NCBI GenBank assembly: GCA_037968815.1
Contig: JBBKWF010000018.1
Span: forward strand, 124,001 to 188,000
DNA from: Pseudopedobacter sp037968815
Lineage (GTDB): Bacteria > Bacteroidota > Bacteroidia > Sphingobacteriales > Sphingobacteriaceae
Direction of reading: 5' to 3'
DNA length: 64,000 nucleotides
Position 1 is the stretch's first letter, and every line of letters begins with the position of its first letter. Of this stretch, positions 10,001-18,775 are shown in pieces. The notes beneath the pieces were generated by a model, which worked only from the letters and a program-made list of their open reading frames with translations, ran no database searches and was not told the DNA's origin. The translations under genes were made by a program, and so were the position numbers.

Positions 10001-10227
10001 TTATGCGTAATGGGACATTCCTGAGATTAAAATCTCTAGAATTTGGATACACGCTTAATAAAACTTTTACGGATAGGGGAAACGTCAAAAACGCTCGTTT
10101 TTACGTTTCCGGTACAAATTTAGCCACGTGGAGTAATTTTAAACTATGGGATGTAGAAATGGGTGATCAAGGTTTAGGATATCCAATTCAGCAAGTTTAT
10201 AACCTAGGTATCCAATTATCATTTTAA
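7075..10227 (+). CDS. SusC/RagA-family TonB-dependent outer-membrane receptor (SusC1)
   Basis: Outer-membrane beta-barrel that imports oligosaccharides with energy from TonB, working with the SusD lipoprotein encoded next. From the ATG at 7075 it has 1,050 residues. A GTG at 7024 would add 17 residues before a good signal peptide, so I prefer 7075. Order: hydrophobic signal sequence, carboxypeptidase-like N-terminal extension (ISGEVRDSLGLLPGVAVFIK), SusC box (LNEVVVVAFGTQKKTDVIGA), plug with DPLILIDGVEL and SIMKDATATALYGARGANG, then the barrel ending in the aromatic strand LGIQLSF. No STN signalling domain is present, so it is not an anti-sigma-regulated receptor. It forms an operon with SusD1 and two lipoproteins. 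Confidence 0.93.
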   Translation: MQKNITLKKNNYIKFSLILIFCLLFYLPDKCSAKYYKASYNSQDIRISGEVRDSLGLLPGVAVFIKDQPKNVVITDKDGKYSIRVPSEKSILVFKMVGYNNKEVQVNNRTLINVTLETSLSQLNEVVVVAFGTQKKTDVIGAITSINPSELKVPSSNLTTALAGRMAGVIAYQRSGEPGMDNAAFFIRGVTTFGYKKDPLILIDGVELPTTELARLQPDDIASFSIMKDATATALYGARGANGVILVTTKQGKVGKAVINFRYENSFSSPTKDIELADPITYMRLENEAVLTRDPLGITPYPEIKIDNTIAGTNPYVYPATDWQDVLFKDYTQNQRANFSASGGGVVAQYYLSGTFNKDNGILNVDNRNNFNSNIDLKSYALRSNVNINITKTTEVGVKLYGTFDDYTGPMFSGSEMYKRVMKTNPVAFPAYFPSDDNTSYIKHIMFGGSSTNASINPYADLISGYKDYSKSLMLAQFELKQDLSFLTKGLSIRSMINTNRESYFDISRNYKPFEYEVGGYDKYNDTYKLLNINPNGGTEYLGYSEGNKIVKANLYMETAMNYNRAFKKHELSGLAVFIMRNYIEGNASSLLKSLPYRNTGLSSRLTYSYDTRYFAEFNFGYNGSERFYETNRFGFFPSGGVAWYASNEKFMDFLKPVVYKLKFRATYGLVGNDAIGDAEDRFFYLSTVDLNSASKEARFGTNFSYSQNGVNISRYDNKLITWETARKTNIGLELGLFNSLDIQVDYFTEYRDNILMTRASVPTTLGLSAPVRANVGEASGRGLDMSVDYSKSFNNSAWITARGNFTLAKSKFEVVEEPDYKEKNLLRKGLPLSQRWGYIAERLFIDEKDVANSPTQNFGQYMAGDIKYRDVNGDGEITTLDQVPIGFPTDPEIIYGFGVSGGFKGFDLSCFFQGSGSSSFWINENNSTAPFIGNNQLLNAYAQSYWSEENRDIYSVWPRLSTVTNGNNNQLSTWFMRNGTFLRLKSLEFGYTLNKTFTDRGNVKNARFYVSGTNLATWSNFKLWDVEMGDQGLGYPIQQVYNLGIQLSF

Positions 10228-10237
10228 ATAATAGATC

Positions 10238-12127
10238 ATGAGAAATAAAATATTAATTGCAGTAGCTTTGTTGTTCTCATTAGGTTCATGCAAAGATTAC
10301 TTGGACGTTGTTCCTGATAATGTCCCAACCATTGAAAACGCATTTTCATTAAGAAATACGGCCGAAAAATACTTGTTTACCTGCTATTCTTATATTCCAA
10401 GAAATGGAGATTATATTGAGGATCCAGCAATGCGGGGCGCCGATGAATTATGGACACTACATACAGACCATCTTTCAATTTTGATGGCTAAGGGATTCCA
10501 AAATGTTGTTGATCCATATTTTAACTTTTGGTCAGGCAGGAAAACGGGAAAACCTTTGTATCAAGGGATAAGAGATTGTAATGTTTTCCTTGAAAATATT
10601 GATAAGGTAGTAGCGTTAGATGACGAGGAAAGAGCTAGATGGAAAGCTGAAGTCTTGTTTTTGAAAGCTTATTACCACTTTTATCTTTTAAGAATGTACG
10701 GTCCTATTCCATTGATTGAGGAAAATTTACCTATATCAGTAGGTGTTGAGGAAGCAAAAGTAGAACGCAAGTCCATAGATGAGTGTGTTAATTATATTGT
10801 AAAACTTTTAGATGAAGCTATAATTAGTCTCCCTGTGAACATTCAGGCAGAGGCAACAGAGTTAGGGAGAATAACAAAACCCATTGCCATGTCAATAAAA
10901 GGACAGGTTCTTATTATGGCAGCAAGTCCTTTATTTAATGGTAATCCTGATTATAAAAATTTCAAGGATAATAAGGGGGTGGCTCTCTTCGGAGATACTT
11001 ACGATCCAGAAAAATGGAAAGTAGCCGCAGATGCAATCAAAGAGGCCATAGATGTTGCGCACCAGAATGGTAATAAATTGTATTATTACAGTGAAAATGA
11101 TCCAGCAAGCGTCTTATTGTCAGCTGAAACTAATTTAAAGCTCAATATTAGAAATAGTATCACTGCCAAATGGAATCCAGAAATAATTTGGGGAAACCCT
11201 AATATCCGTGTTACAGAGAACCAAAAACAAGCACAAGCCCGATTAGATGGTAATGTTATAGGTTTATCAACCACAGGTTCAACACTATCGCCTACGCTAC
11301 GTATGGCCGAAATGTTTTACACAAAAAACGGAGTGCCCATCAACGAAGACAATACTTGGGATTACCAAGGCAGGTTTGCGCTCAAAAAGGCCACTACGAA
11401 TGAAAAATATTATATAAAGGAAGGTTATGAAACTGTTAAATTTCACTTTGATAGAGAACCGAGGTTTTATGCGGATCTAGGTTTTGATGGCTCCATTTGG
11501 TATGGGCAGGGAAAAAAAACAGATACAGACAATTGGTATATACAAGCTAAGACTGGGCAATATTCCGGGCCAATTCAAACTGGGCAATATTCTACTACAG
11601 GTTACTGGGCTAAAAAAATAGTGAATATAGAGAATGTTTACAGTGGAACTAGTTCCTATACCATTGTACCCTATCCCTTTGCCGAAATTAGGCTCGCAGA
11701 TTTGTATTTGCTTTACGCCGAGGCTTATAATGAATATTACGGTCCTGGTGATGAAGCATATCACTATATCAATCTAGTCAGAAAACGAGCGGGTCTAGAG
11801 ACTGTGCAGGATTCCTGGACGGCCTACTCTAATAGTCCAACAAAGTTTACCACTAAATCTGGACTCAGAGAAATTATACACCAAGAAAGAGCTATTGAAC
11901 TCGCTTTTGAAGCAAAAAGGTTTTGGGATTTGAGAAGATGGAAAAAGGCAGTGTCTGCTTTAACTTATCCAGTTCAAGGCTGGAATATAAGACAAGAAAC
12001 CGCTGCAGATTTTTATAAGGTTAGTACCATATACAACCGAACATATAACTTTAAAGATTACCTATGGCCAATAATGGAACTGGACTTAATTTCAAACAAT
12101 AAATTGGTGCAAAACCCTGGATGGTAA
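10238..12127 (+). CDS. SusD/RagB-family surface glycan-binding lipoprotein (SusD1)
   Basis: Surface lipoprotein that caps the SusC1 barrel and binds the incoming glycan. The 629-residue protein has a lipobox (LFSLGSC, Cys18), TPR-rich helices (WKAEVLFLKAYYHFYLLRMYG), and the C-terminal SusD signature with EIRLADLYLLYAEAYNE and IIHQERAIELAFEAKRFWDL. It ends NKLVQNPGW, as SusD proteins often do. It follows SusC1 by 10 bases. A short imperfect tandem repeat encodes TGQYSGPIQ then TGQYSTTGY at about 11553-11601, in a region that is normally a loop. Confidence 0.93.
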   Translation: MRNKILIAVALLFSLGSCKDYLDVVPDNVPTIENAFSLRNTAEKYLFTCYSYIPRNGDYIEDPAMRGADELWTLHTDHLSILMAKGFQNVVDPYFNFWSGRKTGKPLYQGIRDCNVFLENIDKVVALDDEERARWKAEVLFLKAYYHFYLLRMYGPIPLIEENLPISVGVEEAKVERKSIDECVNYIVKLLDEAIISLPVNIQAEATELGRITKPIAMSIKGQVLIMAASPLFNGNPDYKNFKDNKGVALFGDTYDPEKWKVAADAIKEAIDVAHQNGNKLYYYSENDPASVLLSAETNLKLNIRNSITAKWNPEIIWGNPNIRVTENQKQAQARLDGNVIGLSTTGSTLSPTLRMAEMFYTKNGVPINEDNTWDYQGRFALKKATTNEKYYIKEGYETVKFHFDREPRFYADLGFDGSIWYGQGKKTDTDNWYIQAKTGQYSGPIQTGQYSTTGYWAKKIVNIENVYSGTSSYTIVPYPFAEIRLADLYLLYAEAYNEYYGPGDEAYHYINLVRKRAGLETVQDSWTAYSNSPTKFTTKSGLREIIHQERAIELAFEAKRFWDLRRWKKAVSALTYPVQGWNIRQETAADFYKVSTIYNRTYNFKDYLWPIMELDLISNNKLVQNPGW

Positions 12128-12150
12128 ATTAATTTAACTCAGATAAAGTC

Positions 12151-13311
12151 ATGAAAAATTTTAAAATCTTATTAAGCCTTTGCTGTTTTCTTATTTTAAG
12201 TTTAATAGCATGTAAAGAAGAGTTCCCTTCTCCAATAAGTCAAGATGGTGAAGTATCGCCTGTAGTAAAAAATATTAAAGTTGAGAACGTCCCCGGTGGT
12301 GCTAAACTAAAATATGATTTACCAGAAAGCACTAACTTACTTTATGTAAAAGCAGTATTTGAGTATCCTAAAGGTACTTTCCGAGACGTAATTGCATCAG
12401 GTTATACAGATAGTTTGCTTATCGAAGGCATCGGTGACACTAATGAACTTAATGTTAAGTTATATTCTGTCAATCGATCCGAAGTTAGTTCTGCCCCTGT
12501 GAGCGTAATTATAAAGCCGTTGGAATCACCAGTAAAACTTGCAGCAGCTACTATGAAGTTAAATGCGGACTTTGGTGGAGTTACTGTGAGTTTTGTAAAC
12601 GCCAGCGCATCCAATATTGTTATTACTATTATTCGTAAAGATGGAGATGAATGGTTGCCGATTGAGACCTTATATACCAGTAAAAGTAAAGGGACATTTA
12701 CTGCCAGAGGACAATCAGCAGATTCTCAAATGTTTGGCGTTTATATCAAAGATAGATGGAATAATCTTTCAGATACATTAATGGCGACACTTTCGCCATT
12801 TTTTGAAGAAAAACTAGCTTCGCCGACACCGGTACTGACCCTATATGGTGACTATAACCTTTATTATAAAACCTTTGATCATAATTTATTATTTGATGGT
12901 AGTACAACTTCATCAAACTACTATGGCACCTTGTTGGCAGCCGGTTCTAAGTTGCCCTTATCCTTTACCTTAGATTTTGGTAAGCCAAAAAGTTTCAGTA
13001 GACTAAAATTATGGCAGAGACATCATTTTGCTAATGGGAGTCCAGAGGTTTTTGAAATTTGGGGTGCCAATGAGTTGAATGATGATTGGTCGAAATGGGA
13101 AATGATAGTTGAATTTACAAGTGCCAAACCATCCGGACTTGGCGGGGCAGTAACCGACGAAGATAGAGCTTTTTCTACTGCAGGGATCGACTTCAACTTT
13201 CCGGCAGGTACTCCAAAGTATAGGTATTTAAGATGGAGAAGCACTAAGAATTTTGGAAGTGTGGATTATATCCAAATGTCAGAAGTTACTTTTTTTGGTA
13301 GTGAACAATAA
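12151..13311 (+). CDS. SusE-position surface lipoprotein with DUF4959/DUF5126/DUF5000-type domains
   Basis: A 386-residue lipoprotein (lipobox LSLIAC, Cys21). Two beta-sandwich-like N-terminal domains are followed by a C-terminal domain with F5/8-type (discoidin-like) features: DHNLLFDGSTTSSNYYG, LSFTLDFGKPKSFSRLKLWQ and YRYLRWRSTKNFGSVDYIQM. Proteins of this architecture sit third in many SusC/D operons and are taken to be surface glycan-binding proteins. Twenty-three bases separate it from SusD1, so co-transcription is likely. The ligand is not known. Confidence 0.8.
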   Translation: MKNFKILLSLCCFLILSLIACKEEFPSPISQDGEVSPVVKNIKVENVPGGAKLKYDLPESTNLLYVKAVFEYPKGTFRDVIASGYTDSLLIEGIGDTNELNVKLYSVNRSEVSSAPVSVIIKPLESPVKLAAATMKLNADFGGVTVSFVNASASNIVITIIRKDGDEWLPIETLYTSKSKGTFTARGQSADSQMFGVYIKDRWNNLSDTLMATLSPFFEEKLASPTPVLTLYGDYNLYYKTFDHNLLFDGSTTSSNYYGTLLAAGSKLPLSFTLDFGKPKSFSRLKLWQRHHFANGSPEVFEIWGANELNDDWSKWEMIVEFTSAKPSGLGGAVTDEDRAFSTAGIDFNFPAGTPKYRYLRWRSTKNFGSVDYIQMSEVTFFGSEQ

Positions 13312-13322
13312 AAACAAGTTAT

Positions 13323-14009
13323 ATGAAATTTATCTATAATATCTTTACAATGTTAATCTCAATACTTCTATTGAGTAGCATAACCTCTTGCGAGAAAATG
13401 AGCGATACGTACTCAGAATATGTTAAGGGAGGTGAAATTGTATATACACCAAAAGCGGATTCATTGAAATCAAATGGAGGTAAAAATAGGATAAAACTAT
13501 CCTGGTTATCAAATAAGCTTTCAAATGCTACCCGAGCAAAGATTTATTGGAACAATAAAGCAGACTCTATTGATAGAACAGTAACGTTTGTATCTGGCGT
13601 ACCTAGATTTGAGTTAATTATTGACAATTTATTAGAAGGGTCTTATTCGTTTGATGTTTACACCTTTGATAATAATGGAAATACTTCTATTAAGGTAACA
13701 GCTGCCGGCAATGTATATGGAGATAATTACAAAAATTCGCTTATCAATAGAAAAATATTGAGCACAAATTACGTTGGAGCTGACTTAATTATCAATTGGG
13801 TTCTTGCAGAACCAGGATTAGTTGACACTCAGGTCACGCATACCGCTAACGATGGGTCATCACAGACTGTTTCAGTTTTAGCTCAGGACAAAATCACTAC
13901 TTTAATTGATCACAAAAAAAATACTGAAATCAAATTAGAGTCTCAGTATTTACCGGAGGAAGGTGCTATCGATTCATTTTTTAGTGGCGAGACCTTTTTT
14001 TCTAAGTAA
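13323..14009 (+). CDS. DUF4998-type surface lipoprotein
   Basis: A 228-residue lipoprotein (lipobox SSITSC, Cys23) with a beta-rich, fibronectin-like body (KNRIKLSWLSNK, ARAKIYWNNKADSI). It follows the DUF5000-type gene by 11 bases and closes the SusC1 operon. DUF4998 proteins are almost always found in this position. A role as an accessory glycan-binding protein is inferred from context, and no catalytic residues are evident. Confidence 0.75.
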   Translation: MKFIYNIFTMLISILLLSSITSCEKMSDTYSEYVKGGEIVYTPKADSLKSNGGKNRIKLSWLSNKLSNATRAKIYWNNKADSIDRTVTFVSGVPRFELIIDNLLEGSYSFDVYTFDNNGNTSIKVTAAGNVYGDNYKNSLINRKILSTNYVGADLIINWVLAEPGLVDTQVTHTANDGSSQTVSVLAQDKITTLIDHKKNTEIKLESQYLPEEGAIDSFFSGETFFSK

Positions 14010-14049
14010 ATTAATTTAAAATTACCCATACAACGAACCTATATCGGAA

Positions 14050-15381
14050 ATGAACAGTTGGCCAAAATCGCAAGCACTTTTAAAAAAAAATGAGAAATTT
14101 ATTCCTGGAGGGGTTGTTTCTTTAAATCGTAAAACAAATCCAAATATTTGTTTCTCCCGTGGACAGGGAGGACATGTTTGGGATTTGGAAGGGAATAAAT
14201 ATATTGATTACCAAGCTGGTTTTGCTGCTGCATTCTTAGGGCATAATGATGTAGATATTAATGAAGCTGTAAAGCAATCTATCGAAAATCAAACACTGCT
14301 TATGGGAGCAGGACCTACGGCTCTCGAGGGAGAATTTGCTGAATTATTTTGCAAGTGTGTGCCTAATGTAGAGAAAATTCAGATAACAACAACGGGATCT
14401 GAAGCCACTTATCATGCCATCCGGATAGCTCGGGCAGCCACAGGTAAAGATCATGTAATTATCATGCAAGGTGGCTACAACGGATGGCACAATGATGTTG
14501 CAGCAAATGTAATCAGTCATACCAATGATATTGGGGAACGCGTAAGTCCGGGCGAATATCCTTTTGACTCTTTGTCTGCGGGAATTCCAGAAAACCATAA
14601 AGCGTTAATCCATGTGATTAATTATAACGATTTAGAGTCTGTAGCATATATCGTTAAAAGATTTCCAGTTGCCTGCATCCTACTCGAGCCAGTTCTTCAG
14701 AATATAGGAATAGTAAAGCCACATGAAGGTTATTTACAGGGGCTAAGAACTATGGCCGATGAAAATAATTTCCTTTTAATTTTCGACGAAGTGAAAACAG
14801 GTTTCAGACACGCCTTAGCTGGATATCAAAGTATATGTAACGTTACTCCGGATCTAAGCACTTTCGGTAAAGCTGTTGCAAATGGTTATCCAATGGGGGT
14901 AATAGGAGGTAAAAAGAAGTATATGGACTATTTCAATGATCCTGATAAAAACCGACGCGTGTTAATTGCCGGGACTTTTAATGCGCATCCCTTAATTACG
15001 GCTGCCGCTATAGCAACGCTTCATAAACTATCATCAGCAACTCATAATGTTTATGGGCATCTCGAGAATTTGGGTCAGATGTTAGAAAAAGGACTTAATG
15101 ATATATTCAACAAATACGACAAGCCTTTTTATGTTGCCCGCGAGAGTTCTGCTTTCTGCCTGTATTTTATGGATCATGCTCCTGTAGATTTTCATGATAT
15201 TTTAAATAATCATGATTTTGATTTTGATAAAAACTATCGTGTTAAGTTAATTGAGCAGGGCATCTTCAATTTCCCTAATGCAATAAAACAAGGCAGTATT
15301 TCCTATGCCCATACTGTACAGGATATTGAAGAGACATTGGAGAAAACTAATGAAGTTGTTAAAAAGCTGTTGCATAATTAA
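14050..15381 (+). CDS. Class III (GSA-type) PLP-dependent aminotransferase or aminomutase
   Basis: Cytosolic PLP enzyme of 443 residues, close to the glutamate-1-semialdehyde aminomutase branch of class III aminotransferases. Visible features are TTTGSEATYHAIRIARAATG (cofactor phosphate region), LLIFDEVKTGFR (Asp that contacts the PLP nitrogen), and the probable PLP lysine in LSTFGKAVANGYPMGVIGG. It leads a tightly packed run with the enolase-family dehydratase, SDR, ceramidase-fold hydrolase and others, so it is unlikely to be the heme biosynthesis enzyme. A role in moving an amino group on or off an amino-sugar acid or aminocyclitol is inferred from the neighbours. Confidence 0.8.
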   Translation: MNSWPKSQALLKKNEKFIPGGVVSLNRKTNPNICFSRGQGGHVWDLEGNKYIDYQAGFAAAFLGHNDVDINEAVKQSIENQTLLMGAGPTALEGEFAELFCKCVPNVEKIQITTTGSEATYHAIRIARAATGKDHVIIMQGGYNGWHNDVAANVISHTNDIGERVSPGEYPFDSLSAGIPENHKALIHVINYNDLESVAYIVKRFPVACILLEPVLQNIGIVKPHEGYLQGLRTMADENNFLLIFDEVKTGFRHALAGYQSICNVTPDLSTFGKAVANGYPMGVIGGKKKYMDYFNDPDKNRRVLIAGTFNAHPLITAAAIATLHKLSSATHNVYGHLENLGQMLEKGLNDIFNKYDKPFYVARESSAFCLYFMDHAPVDFHDILNNHDFDFDKNYRVKLIEQGIFNFPNAIKQGSISYAHTVQDIEETLEKTNEVVKKLLHN

Positions 15382-15421
15382 GAAATAAGTTCTTCAAATA
15401 ATTAACAGCCAATAAATATAT

Positions 15422-16600
15422 ATGAAAATCACCTCCATAGAAACGATTGTTTGTAATGCAAGAATGCGTAATTGGATTTTTGTAAAAGTAGTGACAGATC
15501 AGCCAGGGCTTTGGGGCTGGGGAGAGGCGACATTAGAATGGCATACCCGATCGGTAGTTGGAGCAATAGAAGACATCTCTCAACTGCTCATTGGCGAAGA
15601 CCCTACACGGATAGAGCACCTTTGGCAAATGATGTATCGCCAACATTTTTGGCATGGCAACGGGATAGTTAGAGGAACTGCTATCTCTGGAATAGATATC
15701 GCACTGTGGGATATAGCTGGAAAGGTTCATAACGTACCAAGTCATCAATTGATGGGTGGTAAAGTAAGAGATTACATCCGTTTATATTCTCATTTAGGTG
15801 GCGGAAAGATGGAAGATTTTTATCAGACCAGTCCAGATGACGCTAAACGCTTTGCCGAGTTAGCCCAGATAGCCGTAGAAGATGGCTTTACCGCTTTCAA
15901 ATCGATGGCAGTACCGGAAACCATGCCCATAGAAGGATTAAAAGCTGTTCATTACGCAGAATCTTGCGTAAAAGCCATGAGGGAAGCAGTCGGTGACGAT
16001 ATTGATATTATGGTGGATTGCCACGCAAGACCTAGCCCAAGAATGGGGATGCAATTTGCGAAAGCCTTGGAACCTTACGGACTCTATTTCTTTGAAGAGC
16101 CTTGCTGGCCAGAATCTATGGACGATATTGCATTAATCCAAAGGGCTGTCAAAACACCAATTGCCACTGGTGAAAGGTTGATAGGAATTCATGCTTTTCG
16201 TGAGCTATTTGAGAAAAGAGCTGCTAGTGTTATTCAGCCAGACATAACCCATTGTGGAGGGATTAGCGAAGCAAAACGCATAGCCGTTCTAGCAGAAACC
16301 TATAGAGTTGCCGTAGCTCCGCATAATCCACAAGGACCGGTAAGTACCGCGGCTTCGTTAGAGTTTGGGTTCTCCACGCCTTCCTATATAATTTGTGAAA
16401 GTGTACATAACGATGTCCCTTGGCGTGATGAGGTGGTTAGCGAGGGTTTTACTGTTCAGAAGAAGGGCAGAATTGTATTCCCGAATGAGCGTCCAGGATT
16501 GGGTATTGAAGTTAACGAAGATGAGGCGAAGAAACACCCTTTTCAACAAGAAGTATTACAACGCACATTTTATAAAGACGGGAGCATAGGAGACTGGTAA
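15422..16600 (+). CDS. Enolase-superfamily sugar-acid dehydratase (galactonate dehydratase-like)
   Basis: Mandelate racemase/muconate lactonizing enzyme-family protein of 392 residues that removes water from an aldonate to give a 2-keto-3-deoxy acid. Metal ligands fit the DgoD-like group: Asp199 (VDCHARPS), Glu225 (FEEPCWPE) and Glu251 (TGERL). Further catalytic candidates are His201, Asp274 (QPDITHCGG) and His301 (APHNPQGP). It is 40 bases after the aminotransferase and 3 bases before the SDR. The FAH-family gene (4886) and DapA-like gene (36484) are possible downstream enzymes. Galactonate itself is only one candidate substrate. Confidence 0.82.
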   Translation: MKITSIETIVCNARMRNWIFVKVVTDQPGLWGWGEATLEWHTRSVVGAIEDISQLLIGEDPTRIEHLWQMMYRQHFWHGNGIVRGTAISGIDIALWDIAGKVHNVPSHQLMGGKVRDYIRLYSHLGGGKMEDFYQTSPDDAKRFAELAQIAVEDGFTAFKSMAVPETMPIEGLKAVHYAESCVKAMREAVGDDIDIMVDCHARPSPRMGMQFAKALEPYGLYFFEEPCWPESMDDIALIQRAVKTPIATGERLIGIHAFRELFEKRAASVIQPDITHCGGISEAKRIAVLAETYRVAVAPHNPQGPVSTAASLEFGFSTPSYIICESVHNDVPWRDEVVSEGFTVQKKGRIVFPNERPGLGIEVNEDEAKKHPFQQEVLQRTFYKDGSIGDW

Positions 16601-16603
16601 ACA

Positions 16604-17374
16604 ATGAATAAAATATTTGAAGGTCAAACGGTCATTATTAGTGGTGGATTAGGCGATATTGGGTTTGCCACCGCAATTGAATTTGCGGCGGGTGGTGCTG
16701 CTGCTATTGCTATTTGCGGAATGCGAAGTGACGCAGATGCTTTACCGATAATAACCAAATTGAAAGAATATAACTGTGCCTACAAGTACAAGCAGGTTAA
16801 TGTTTCTGATGCAATCGCTATTAGACTTTGGATAGATGAAACAGAGGAGCAATTTGGTGTTCCAACAATTATTATTGCCAATGCTGCGACTGTAACTTCG
16901 GCAGGCTTACATGATATTACTCCAGAACAGTGGGCTACAGAATTGAATGTAAACCTGAACGGAGCATTTTACTTAACCCAATATGCCACCGCTAAACTGA
17001 AGGAAAAGAAATTGCCTGGCAAAGTTGTGTTTGTAGGAAGCTGGGCCGGAACTAAAGTACATCCACATATTCCTGCGTATTCGGTTTCGAAAGCGGGAAT
17101 GACAATGCTTTGCAAGTGCATGGCGTTAGAGCTAGCGCCACACCAAATCATGGTGAATGAGATTGCACCGGGTTACGTGGACGCAGGATTAAGCAGAAAA
17201 ATTTGGGAGAATCATCCAGATGAATACCAAAAGGCTTTACAGAAAGTTCCGGTTAAAAAAATAATGTCCGCTTCTGCCGTGGCAGAACAAATTGTTTATT
17301 TGTGCAACCCAAAAAATATACACATGACGGGAACTACTTTATTAATGGATGGCGGTCTATCACTGCTCTCGTAA
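16604..17374 (+). CDS. Short-chain dehydrogenase/reductase
   Basis: A 256-residue classical SDR that oxidises or reduces a sugar-derived alcohol or ketone with NAD(P). The cofactor motif is SGGLGDIG (13-20), NAA is at 93-95, and the catalytic triad is Ser146, Tyr159 and Lys163 (YSVSK). The C-terminal TGTTLLMDGG is typical. It follows the dehydratase by 3 bases and is probably the oxidising step acting on the 2-keto-3-deoxy acid, as in non-phosphorylating deoxysugar pathways. That role is inferred. Confidence 0.85.
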   Translation: MNKIFEGQTVIISGGLGDIGFATAIEFAAGGAAAIAICGMRSDADALPIITKLKEYNCAYKYKQVNVSDAIAIRLWIDETEEQFGVPTIIIANAATVTSAGLHDITPEQWATELNVNLNGAFYLTQYATAKLKEKKLPGKVVFVGSWAGTKVHPHIPAYSVSKAGMTMLCKCMALELAPHQIMVNEIAPGYVDAGLSRKIWENHPDEYQKALQKVPVKKIMSASAVAEQIVYLCNPKNIHMTGTTLLMDGGLSLLS

Positions 17375-17388
17375 ACGGAAATTTGGAT

Positions 17389-18768
17389 ATGGAAAATAAT
17401 CTGAAGCAATCATCTTTCAAAGGTATTATAGGGGTGTCTCAATCTGATATTACACCCCATTCAGATTGTTTTATGAAGAACTGGGGAGCCTCATCGCATA
17501 ACACTGCATCAGGAATCCACCAACCATTAAAACTTACTTGCATCACTTTCCAAACTTCAAAAGAGCAAAAACCCTTAATTCTTATTGCGGCTGATTTAGG
17601 CTGGTGGAAGAGCATGGACAATGAATGGAGCTTGAGAGGTAGATTGTTAAAAGCTTTAGATACTGAAGAATCAAACCTGATGTTTTGCTTATCACATACA
17701 CATGCGGGACCGAGTATCTGTACAGGAGATGTAAATAAGGATGAGGTATATAAAATTGAAGAGTATTTATCATTTATCGTCGAAAAAGCAGTAGATGCAG
17801 TTAAACATGCAAAATCAGTAGCTATGCCCGCTTGCCTTTCATGGGCTTATGGTAAATGTGGATTGGCCAAAAATCGTGATCTAAAACAAAGTGAAAGATA
17901 CGTCGTTGGTTTTAATCCAAACGGAGAGGCAGACGATACACTCCTTGTTGGTCGTATTACTAATTTACAGGAGAAAACGATCGCAACAATTGTTAACTAC
18001 GCCTGCCACCCCACCATTTTGGCTTGGCAAAATAGACTCATCTCTCCGGATTACATAGGCACTATGAGATATATTGTGGAGGAAAAAACTTTAGCACCCT
18101 GTTTATTTTTGCAAGGTGCTTCGGGTGAACTTGCACCCGCCGAGCAGTATGTTACCGATATAGAGGTGGTGGAAAGCGCCGGCCGTGAAGTGGGTTACGC
18201 AGTGCTGTCAGCGTTGGAGTCCTTAGGGTCATCTCAGACTAGATTAGCTTATAGTAAAACGGTAGAATCAGGAGCGCCCTTAGCAGTTTGGGAAAGAATG
18301 CCTTACATTTCTAGTGATGTGCTGTCTGTTAAAATGCTGAAAGTTAAACTGCCATTAAAGTCTTTGCCTCCTCTTGAGGAGATTGAGTTTAAATGGGAGG
18401 AGTGTAAGGATCTGCCGGTAAAGGAGAGATTAATGCGTCAGTTACGAGTGAGAAAAGCTGTAGGAAATGGGGATTACGCATCAGTTCCACTTTGGGTTTG
18501 GCAACTTGGAGACTCTTTTTTAATCGGTCACCCGAATGAAGCCTATTCATACTTCCAAAAAGAAATCAGGCAACAGCTGGCACCATATAAAGTAGCTGTA
18601 ATTAATATAGTAAATGGTCATATCGGGTATTTGCCTCAACAAGAGTTGTATAATGAAAATATATATAGCGTTTGGCAAACGCCTTTTGCTAAAGGCTCCT
18701 TAGAAATCATGACTAATAAGGCAGTTGAAGCTATTGAAAACATGTCTAAATTTACACTCGCTCAATAA
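17389..18768 (+). CDS. Neutral/alkaline non-lysosomal ceramidase-fold hydrolase
   Basis: A 459-residue protein with the N-terminal domain of the neutral ceramidase family, a zinc amidase fold. Features are the N-terminal GVSQSDITP, a metal-binding-type LSHTHAGPS (101-109), IVNYACHPT and LFLQGASGELAP. The ATG at 17389 is chosen. A GTG at 17302 would overlap the SDR by 73 bases. It has no signal peptide and lacks the C-terminal domain of true ceramidases. Members of this short group occur in sugar operons of Bacteroidota and probably split an amide or ester on a small molecule. An N-acyl amino-sugar derivative would suit the aminotransferase nearby. Substrate unknown. Confidence 0.7.
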   Translation: MENNLKQSSFKGIIGVSQSDITPHSDCFMKNWGASSHNTASGIHQPLKLTCITFQTSKEQKPLILIAADLGWWKSMDNEWSLRGRLLKALDTEESNLMFCLSHTHAGPSICTGDVNKDEVYKIEEYLSFIVEKAVDAVKHAKSVAMPACLSWAYGKCGLAKNRDLKQSERYVVGFNPNGEADDTLLVGRITNLQEKTIATIVNYACHPTILAWQNRLISPDYIGTMRYIVEEKTLAPCLFLQGASGELAPAEQYVTDIEVVESAGREVGYAVLSALESLGSSQTRLAYSKTVESGAPLAVWERMPYISSDVLSVKMLKVKLPLKSLPPLEEIEFKWEECKDLPVKERLMRQLRVRKAVGNGDYASVPLWVWQLGDSFLIGHPNEAYSYFQKEIRQQLAPYKVAVINIVNGHIGYLPQQELYNENIYSVWQTPFAKGSLEIMTNKAVEAIENMSKFTLAQ

Positions 18769-18775
18769 ACTTTTT

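Noticed and set aside
17302..17388. GTG start for the ceramidase-fold gene inside the SDR gene
   Set aside because: It would overlap the SDR by 73 bases. The ATG at 17389 gives a normal protein beginning before the conserved GVSQSDITP.
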